Below, in pieces: positions 59,777 through 64,000 of a stretch of DNA of 64,000 nt; positions within the stretch are counted from its first letter, which is position 1; the number at the start of each line of letters is the position of its first letter. A program made the translations under genes and the position numbers. The notes under the pieces were generated by a model. That model made no database searches and was not told where the DNA came from. It saw only the letters and a list, made by a program, of their open reading frames with translations. This DNA comes from Methanolinea sp. (lineage in GTDB: Archaea; Halobacteriota; Methanomicrobia; Methanomicrobiales; Methanospirillaceae), in contig JADFCY010000001.1 of assembly GCA_018263335.1 (NCBI GenBank), positions 1 to 64,000 of the forward strand, in the 5' to 3' direction.

Positions 59777-60565
59777 CTAGAACAGCCTTATCTGGGATGT
59801 GGCTCCCACGACCGCTGCAGAGACGGCGAGGAATGAGACGACTGCGGCAATGGAAGGAAGGGAGAGGGACCTCTCCTCTCCCAGCACCGCAAACTTCCCC
59901 TCGTAGCAGCGGGCCTCCATTGCCCGTGTCAGGTCTTCGCCTGCCTCCCAGCTGGCGATGAAGACCGAACCTGCAAGGGTGGCAAACGAGCGGATCGATT
60001 CACGGAACGAGCTGTACCCAAGGCGCATCAGCTGCGCCTGGTAGACCTGCACCATCTGGTCCATGATGAGGAAGATGGATCGGTAGATGATCATGGCAAG
60101 GTCAAGCACCTCCTCGGGCATGCGGGCACGCCTCATCACCAGGAAGAGGTCGGTCATGGGGGTGGTGAACGCGATGAAGAGAAGTGCGGATGTTCCCCCA
60201 ATGACCCGGGAGAAGATGAAAATCCCCTGGTTTATGCTCGCCTGTGTGACCGAGAGCGAGAACCACGGGAGGGGCTGCCAGCTCCAGAAGGTCCCCTCGC
60301 CGCCTGCAAGCAGGACGATTGCACCCACGCCGAGACCCGCGAAGAAGAGAGGCCCAAAGAAGGCCTTTCCGTACGTCGCGGGATCGATTCGTGCGAGGAC
60401 AAGAAGGGTCGCAGTAAGCACCAGCGCGATGAAGAGGGGGGCCACAAAACTTGCCGAGAGGAGACAGAGGATGACTGCTCCCAGCCCCGCGGTAAGTTTC
60501 GTTCCTGTATTGACTTCCCTCAACCGGTTATGCTGCGCGATATCCTCAAGGAGCTCTTCGTACAT
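59777..60565 (-). CDS. cbiQ: Cobalt ECF importer transmembrane subunit CbiQ
   Basis: Encodes 262 residues with about six helices. The coupling helix signatures ARRMRLGYSSFRESIRS-like (LMRLGYSSFRESIRS) and MEARCYEG (the A-R-G coupling motif variant) match CbiQ. It couples ATP use to the substrate-binding CbiM. A 27-base gap separates it from cbiN. Confidence 0.9.
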   Translation of the reverse strand: MYEELLEDIAQHNRLREVNTGTKLTAGLGAVILCLLSASFVAPLFIALVLTATLLVLARIDPATYGKAFFGPLFFAGLGVGAIVLLAGGEGTFWSWQPLPWFSLSVTQASINQGIFIFSRVIGGTSALLFIAFTTPMTDLFLVMRRARMPEEVLDLAMIIYRSIFLIMDQMVQVYQAQLMRLGYSSFRESIRSFATLAGSVFIASWEAGEDLTRAMEARCYEGKFAVLGEERSLSLPSIAAVVSFLAVSAAVVGATSQIRLF

Positions 60566-60592
60566 GGAGGACCGTACATGGTACTTGGCTCT

Positions 60593-60901
60593 TCAGGTGC
60601 TTCTATTCTTTTGGCCCCTCCAGTACCCAAACACCCATCCCACAATGATTCCTCCCACCGCGGCCTGGAGCGCAAACAGCGCGGACTCGATCTCCCCGCT
60701 CGGTGGCTCCCACTGCGGGACAAGGGGCTGGAAATCCTCCTCGGAGATCCCTGCGAGTTCGGCAACCCGGGAAGCCCCCAGCGTATCCGAGCCTGCATAC
60801 TCTGCATCATCCATGAGCGAACTGGTATAGAGAAAGATGCCGCAGAAGCAGAGGATTGCCACCACCGCGATCACCTCGAGGCGGTACTTTCGCCACATCA
60901 C
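60593..60901 (-). CDS. cbiN: Cobalt ECF importer auxiliary protein CbiN
   Basis: Encodes 102 residues with two helices (LEVIAVVAILCFCGIFLY and FALQAAVGGIIVGWVFGYW) and the extracytoplasmic loop containing ADEYAGSD-like DDAEYAGSD. CbiN helps load cobalt on CbiM. The start overlaps the end of cbiM by four bases. Confidence 0.9.
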   Translation of the reverse strand: MMWRKYRLEVIAVVAILCFCGIFLYTSSLMDDAEYAGSDTLGASRVAELAGISEEDFQPLVPQWEPPSGEIESALFALQAAVGGIIVGWVFGYWRGQKNRST

Positions 60902-61590
60902 GCATCACCTGCTGCCGCCCTGATCTTCACTTCGGGAAATACCTTTAAGCGCACCAGGATCTCGGGCTTGAGCTGGACAATATACTTGAAGACCAGCGCG
61001 AGCACGACCCCTTCAACGATCGCGAGCGGCACCTGCGTAATGGCAAAGATCCCCAGGAAGAGGATAAACGAGCTCACAACGCCGCCCACCTCGGCAGGGT
61101 ACGCGAGGGCAAGCTCAAGGGAAGTCACGATGTACGTGCAGAGGTCTGCGATCGCACAGACGAGGAAGACCGTAAAGAACATGTTCACCCTCGTGTCGCG
61201 GAGGGCGCGGTAGATCGCCCACCCCGCAAGCGGCCCGACGACCCCCATCGAGATGATATTTGCCCCAAGGACCGAGAGGCCTCCATGTGCGAGGAAGAGA
61301 CTCTGGAAGAGGAGGACGATTGCGCAGATGACCGACGTGACCCATGGCCCGAAGCAGACCGACGAGAGCCCTGTCCCTGTCGGATGAGAGCAGCTCCCCG
61401 TGACAGAGGGGAGCTTCAGGGAGGAGAGGATGAAGATGAAGCCTCCAGTTACCCCGAGAAGGGGGAGGGCCTCCCTGTCTGCGGCGAGGATCTTCTTCAA
61501 CTGGAAAATGCCGAACGCAAGGCACGGGAGCGCGAGCACCCACCAGAATAGCGCCCATTCAGGTGGGAGAAAACCTTCCATGATGTGCAT
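60898..61590 (-). CDS. cbiM: Cobalt ECF importer substrate-binding subunit CbiM
   Basis: Encodes 230 residues. The N-terminus MHIMEGFLP includes the metal-binding His2, and SCSHPTGTGLS carries more ligands; six to seven helices follow. It binds Co(II) (a nickel form cannot be fully excluded, but CbiN supports cobalt). Cobalt feeds the corrinoids of methanogenesis. The first ATG of the family type is at 61590; the frame extends to 61611. Confidence 0.92.
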   Translation of the reverse strand: MHIMEGFLPPEWALFWWVLALPCLAFGIFQLKKILAADREALPLLGVTGGFIFILSSLKLPSVTGSCSHPTGTGLSSVCFGPWVTSVICAIVLLFQSLFLAHGGLSVLGANIISMGVVGPLAGWAIYRALRDTRVNMFFTVFLVCAIADLCTYIVTSLELALAYPAEVGGVVSSFILFLGIFAITQVPLAIVEGVVLALVFKYIVQLKPEILVRLKVFPEVKIRAAAGDA

Positions 61591-61609
61591 AATCCGATCA
61601 CCACTACAC

Positions 61610-61628
61610 AAATTTATTTGACTTATAG
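61610..61628 (-). promoter_or_regulatory. TATA region of cbiMNQO
   Basis: On the minus strand CTATAAGT and CAAATAAATTT lie 20-38 bases before the cbiM ATG, so the mRNA has little or no leader. Confidence 0.45.
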
Positions 61629-61631
61629 CAA

Positions 61632-61646
61632 ATTAATCTGATTAAT
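61632..61646. promoter_or_regulatory. Perfect 15-bp palindrome, candidate operator of cbiMNQO
   Basis: ATTAATCTGATTAAT is two perfect seven-base half-sites around one central base. It lies just upstream of the cbiM TATA region, where activators or repressors of archaeal promoters bind. No regulator gene is next to it. Confidence 0.5.
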
Positions 61647-61697
61647 ATTTATGCCTTCTCTTTTCACGGCAGGGAAACAAGAGAGAAAAAGGGATCC

Positions 61698-62351
61698 TTA
61701 AAATATCGCAGGGGAGAAAGAGGCAAGAAGGATCCCAAACGCCGCTATGATGAGGACCGCAAAGACCGCGGGGTTCCACGCGAGCACCTTCTTCCCGTCG
61801 AGCACGCTCACCGGGAGCATGTTGAAGGCGGCAATCATCGCGTTGACCTGGAGCCCCACCATCCCGATCAGCCCGAGGAGGTTCCTTGAGAGAAACGACA
61901 TGGAGATCATCCCCGATACAAACAGGATGAGCGCAAACGGGATGCAGAGGAGGAGGTTGACCGCAGGACCCGCCGCGGAGATCTTTCCGTTCTGCTCCCT
62001 GCTGATATACCCGCCGTAGATCACCGTGGCACCCGGTGCAGCAAAGACGATCCCCACGAGCGCCGCCATTGCCACTGCAACGAGGAGCATCAGGTTGTCC
62101 TTCCGGAACTCCGCCCAGAACCCGTACTTCATGGCCGTGAACTTGTGCGCCATCTCGTGGAGAATGAACCCGATCCCCACGGTGAGCATTGATACCAGGA
62201 GGTATGTCACGAAGAGTTCAACGGTGACCCCGCCCCTGATGAAGATCAGGGAGAACGCGATGGAGATGGCGAGCCACGCGATCAGCAGGTCGGACCGTTC
62301 CCTGCGGGTGATTCGTTCAAGCATGGTCGGTGTACTTTTTGGTATTCCCAC
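61698..62351 (-). CDS. Site-2 protease family metallopeptidase (M50)
   Basis: Encodes 217 residues with six or so helices. FILHEMAHKF is the HExxH zinc motif inside a membrane helix, and NMLPVSVLDGKKVL is the third-ligand NxxPxxxxDG-type motif. S2P proteases cut membrane proteins within the bilayer. It starts with GTG after GGTGAT; an internal ATG at 62324 is the alternative. Confidence 0.88.
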   Translation of the reverse strand: MGIPKSTPTMLERITRRERSDLLIAWLAISIAFSLIFIRGGVTVELFVTYLLVSMLTVGIGFILHEMAHKFTAMKYGFWAEFRKDNLMLLVAVAMAALVGIVFAAPGATVIYGGYISREQNGKISAAGPAVNLLLCIPFALILFVSGMISMSFLSRNLLGLIGMVGLQVNAMIAAFNMLPVSVLDGKKVLAWNPAVFAVLIIAAFGILLASFSPAIF

Positions 62352-62385
62352 GCCTTATCACCTTTGGATGAGGCCATGCCACCAC

Positions 62386-62394
62386 CTTTAAATC
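62386..62394 (+). promoter_or_regulatory. TATA box of the chorismate mutase gene
   Basis: CTTTAAATC is centred about 30 bases before the ATG at 62420, consistent with a leaderless or nearly leaderless mRNA. Confidence 0.5.
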
Positions 62395-62419
62395 CCTTCA
62401 CTCCCTGAAGGTAGAATGT

Positions 62420-62704
62420 ATGCCCATTGAAGCACTCAGGGCCGAGATCAACAGGATTGACGAGCAGATCATCGATCTCATCGCGAAGAGGCAGCACCTG
62501 GCAGCACGCATGGCACAGGTGAAGATGAACGAGGGACTGCCCGTCCACGACGCGAAGAGGACCCAGGAGGTGCTGGACGGGGCTTTCAACTACGCAGTGG
62601 AGAAGAATATCAACCCGGTCTCTGTCAGGAACATCTTTGCCCTCCTCATCGAGATGAGCGAGGAGAAGCAGCGGGAGTGCCAGGGGGACGGGAACCTCCC
62701 CTGA
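62420..62704 (+). CDS. aroQ: Chorismate mutase (AroQ type)
   Basis: Encodes 94 residues. LRAEINRIDEQIIDLIAKRQ is the first helix with the active-site Arg (part: RAEINRIDEQIIDLIAKR), and the second helix AARMAQVKMNEG adds Lys and Arg of the all-helical AroQ fold. It converts chorismate to prephenate for phenylalanine and tyrosine. Standalone, as in most archaea. Confidence 0.93.
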   Translation: MPIEALRAEINRIDEQIIDLIAKRQHLAARMAQVKMNEGLPVHDAKRTQEVLDGAFNYAVEKNINPVSVRNIFALLIEMSEEKQRECQGDGNLP

Positions 62705-62710
62705 ACCGAA

Positions 62711-63892
62711 TCAGGCGATCTCCAGGATCAGGATCAATCCAAGGAGTATCATCACCCCGCCCATCGCAATCCTGACAAGAGGCCGTTTCTCCTCGCGGAG
62801 TCTCTCCAGCTGCTCGGGGGCAACCCCGAACGCAATCACTGCCAGGATCAGCACAAGGGGGAGGATAAAGAAGACGTTGTAGAGGAGGAGATAGGGGAGC
62901 CCCTCGTTCAGGGTCATCCTGTTGGAGAGGAGGGAGAGGATGGCAAGGTAGATCCCACCGGTGCAGGGGAGCTCAAACATTCCCACCAGCACCCCCAGCA
63001 CAAACGCCCCGGGAACCGACCCCTTCTTCACCCACGCGTCGATAATCCCCCGCGTCGATTCGGGGATAGAGAGGTGGGGCGTCCTTCTCTTCACGAGCGC
63101 CTCACCAATGCTTATCGCTCCCGCAAGGATCGCAATCACCGCTGCTGCCATCGAGATGGACCGGGACATGCCGGATGACTGGACGACCGCAATGAGGCCA
63201 AGACCCGAGAGGAAGTAGAAGCAGAACACAGCCAGAATGAAGGTTGCCCCAACTGTCAGCACCCTTTTCCGGGTGTCAAGGACGATAAGGGAGAGAATGA
63301 GGAATATGAGGACCGCGAATGCGCATGGATTGATCCCGTCAACCAGCGCCGCGCCGACGACCAGCGGTATGGTAAGCGCCTCTTTGGTCCCGGCGACTCC
63401 CGGAGCGGGAATCGTCGGACGCACCTCCTCCCCTACCGTGGTGAACCGGATGGCATCGCCCAGGTTCCGCGTAATCTCTCCATAGCCAGAGAGGACGTAA
63501 GGGCCAATGAAGAGCGAAGGAACAGGGAGGAATTCCCGCCCATACTCCTGCTTGAACTCCTGGAAGAGGACCCTGGCCTCATCACTCTCCCGGATGTCAT
63601 GGAACCGGAAGACGACCCCGGGATAAAGAGGGGCGATCTCCTGGATATAGGGAACAGTCTTCTGGCATTCGCTGCAGTAGGTGTTGTAGAAGAAATGGAC
63701 TACCGGCTTTCCACCCTCGTAAAGGAGGGTGGAGGGATGCGGATATGCTCCCCCGTCTTCTCCCTCTGGACCAGGGAATGGAGTATCAGCCCAGGCCTGC
63801 ATGGCGAAAAGAGAGATGAGTATGAGGAATGCCAGCAGCCTGGCGGTGTGTGATGTTCCTCTCTTTTGCACTTCCGGCTTCGTTGAGCACAT
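62711..63892 (-). CDS. Thioredoxin-CcdA/DsbD-like fusion membrane protein
   Basis: Encodes about 393 residues. A signal peptide (ARLLAFLILISLFAMQAWA) is followed by a thioredoxin-like domain with NTYCSECQKT and then six to seven helices with two conserved cysteines in DGINPCAF and FELPCTGG, the DsbD-gamma/CcdA redox pair. It moves reducing power across the membrane to a periplasm-like side. The chosen ATG is five bases downstream of the argB stop; a GTG at 63907 is the alternative. Confidence 0.85.
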   Translation of the reverse strand: MCSTKPEVQKRGTSHTARLLAFLILISLFAMQAWADTPFPGPEGEDGGAYPHPSTLLYEGGKPVVHFFYNTYCSECQKTVPYIQEIAPLYPGVVFRFHDIRESDEARVLFQEFKQEYGREFLPVPSLFIGPYVLSGYGEITRNLGDAIRFTTVGEEVRPTIPAPGVAGTKEALTIPLVVGAALVDGINPCAFAVLIFLILSLIVLDTRKRVLTVGATFILAVFCFYFLSGLGLIAVVQSSGMSRSISMAAAVIAILAGAISIGEALVKRRTPHLSIPESTRGIIDAWVKKGSVPGAFVLGVLVGMFELPCTGGIYLAILSLLSNRMTLNEGLPYLLLYNVFFILPLVLILAVIAFGVAPEQLERLREEKRPLVRIAMGGVMILLGLILILEIA

Positions 63893-63896
63893 CTCC

Positions 63897-64000
63897 CTAA
63901 CGGGCACAGATCATGGTCCCCACGCCCTCGTCCGTGAACATCTCGAGGAGGAGGTTGTGGGCGATATTGCCGTTCACGACGTGCCCGAATGAGACCCCGC
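63897..64000 (-). CDS. argB: Acetylglutamate kinase, C-terminal fragment (runs off the window)
   Basis: The last 33 residues of a minus-strand gene: [19 protein letters not shown] matches the C-terminus of ArgB. The N-terminal part lies beyond base 64000. ArgB phosphorylates N-acetylglutamate in arginine synthesis. The stop is five bases from the next gene's ATG. Confidence 0.75.
   Translation of the reverse strand, partial: GVSFGHVVNGNIAHNLLLEMFTDEGVGTMICAR

Overview
The window comes from the chromosome of a methanogenic euryarchaeon with a G+C-rich genome, most likely of the order Methanomicrobiales; the genus cannot be fixed from the sequence alone. The evidence is the McrA-modifying radical SAM enzyme Mmp10, the CoM/CoB-dependent fumarate reductase TfrAB, archaeal ribosomal proteins (S15p, S3Ae, L37e), LSm, archaeal SepF, KEOPS Pcc1, archaeal ApgM, an Nre repair protein with a PCNA box, and A+T-rich TATA boxes placed 25-30 bases before several start codons. 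No insertion sequence, prophage or CRISPR array is visible. Coding density is high and genes run on both strands in short operons.

Layout. 1-3.7 kb: a purine-rich repeat region, tRNA-Thr(UGU), a lipoprotein, a CocE/NonD-type hydrolase coupled to a DUF504 protein, and a second lipoprotein. 3.8-10.5 kb: mmp10, then a conserved information-processing cluster (S15p, RecJ-like DHH phosphoesterase, Pcc1, S3Ae) whose first gene has a strikingly structured untranslated leader, then apgM, a methyltransferase-like protein and a PH-like membrane protein. 10.7-15.5 kb: a minus-strand operon of two winged-helix regulators, a Ski2-like helicase, a TPR lipoprotein and a membrane protein, closed by a hairpin/T7 terminator. 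15.5-23.3 kb: hypF, then two large secreted proteins carrying cohesin-like, PEGA, beta-propeller, PKD and dockerin modules. 23.3-31.7 kb: DUF350 membrane protein, class II lysyl-tRNA synthetase, HEAT and Mth938-like small proteins, a flavin reductase, a two-gene ABC exporter and an Lhr-like helicase.

31.7-38.6 kb: a solute:sodium symporter preceded by a 36-residue accessory membrane peptide and a leader with two hairpins, several membrane proteins, a HI0933-type flavoprotein, UbiX, thioredoxin and the initiator tRNA-Met. 38.9-48.1 kb: purF-L37e-LSm, a PUA protein, sepF-ZPR1, lysC-purM, and tfrA-tfrB. 48.2-53.4 kb: an Nre protein, a polyprenol-kinase-like protein, an orphan DNA methyltransferase, a glutaredoxin-thioredoxin reductase fusion and a lipoprotein. 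53.5-58.4 kb: an oxygen-defence island (rubrerythrin, RadC, three related flavoproteins, zinc-ribbon protein, desulforedoxin, a cysteine-free CMD-like protein, peroxiredoxin). 58.6-61.6 kb: cobalt importer cbiMNQO with a palindromic candidate operator. 61.7-64 kb: site-2 protease, chorismate mutase, a thioredoxin-CcdA fusion, and the 3' end of argB at the window edge.

The most unusual items are the cohesin/dockerin pair, the multi-hairpin leader before S15p, the attenuator-like leader before the symporter accessory peptide, the nested hairpin after the initiator tRNA, the cysteine-free CMD protein, and the perfect palindrome before cbiM.
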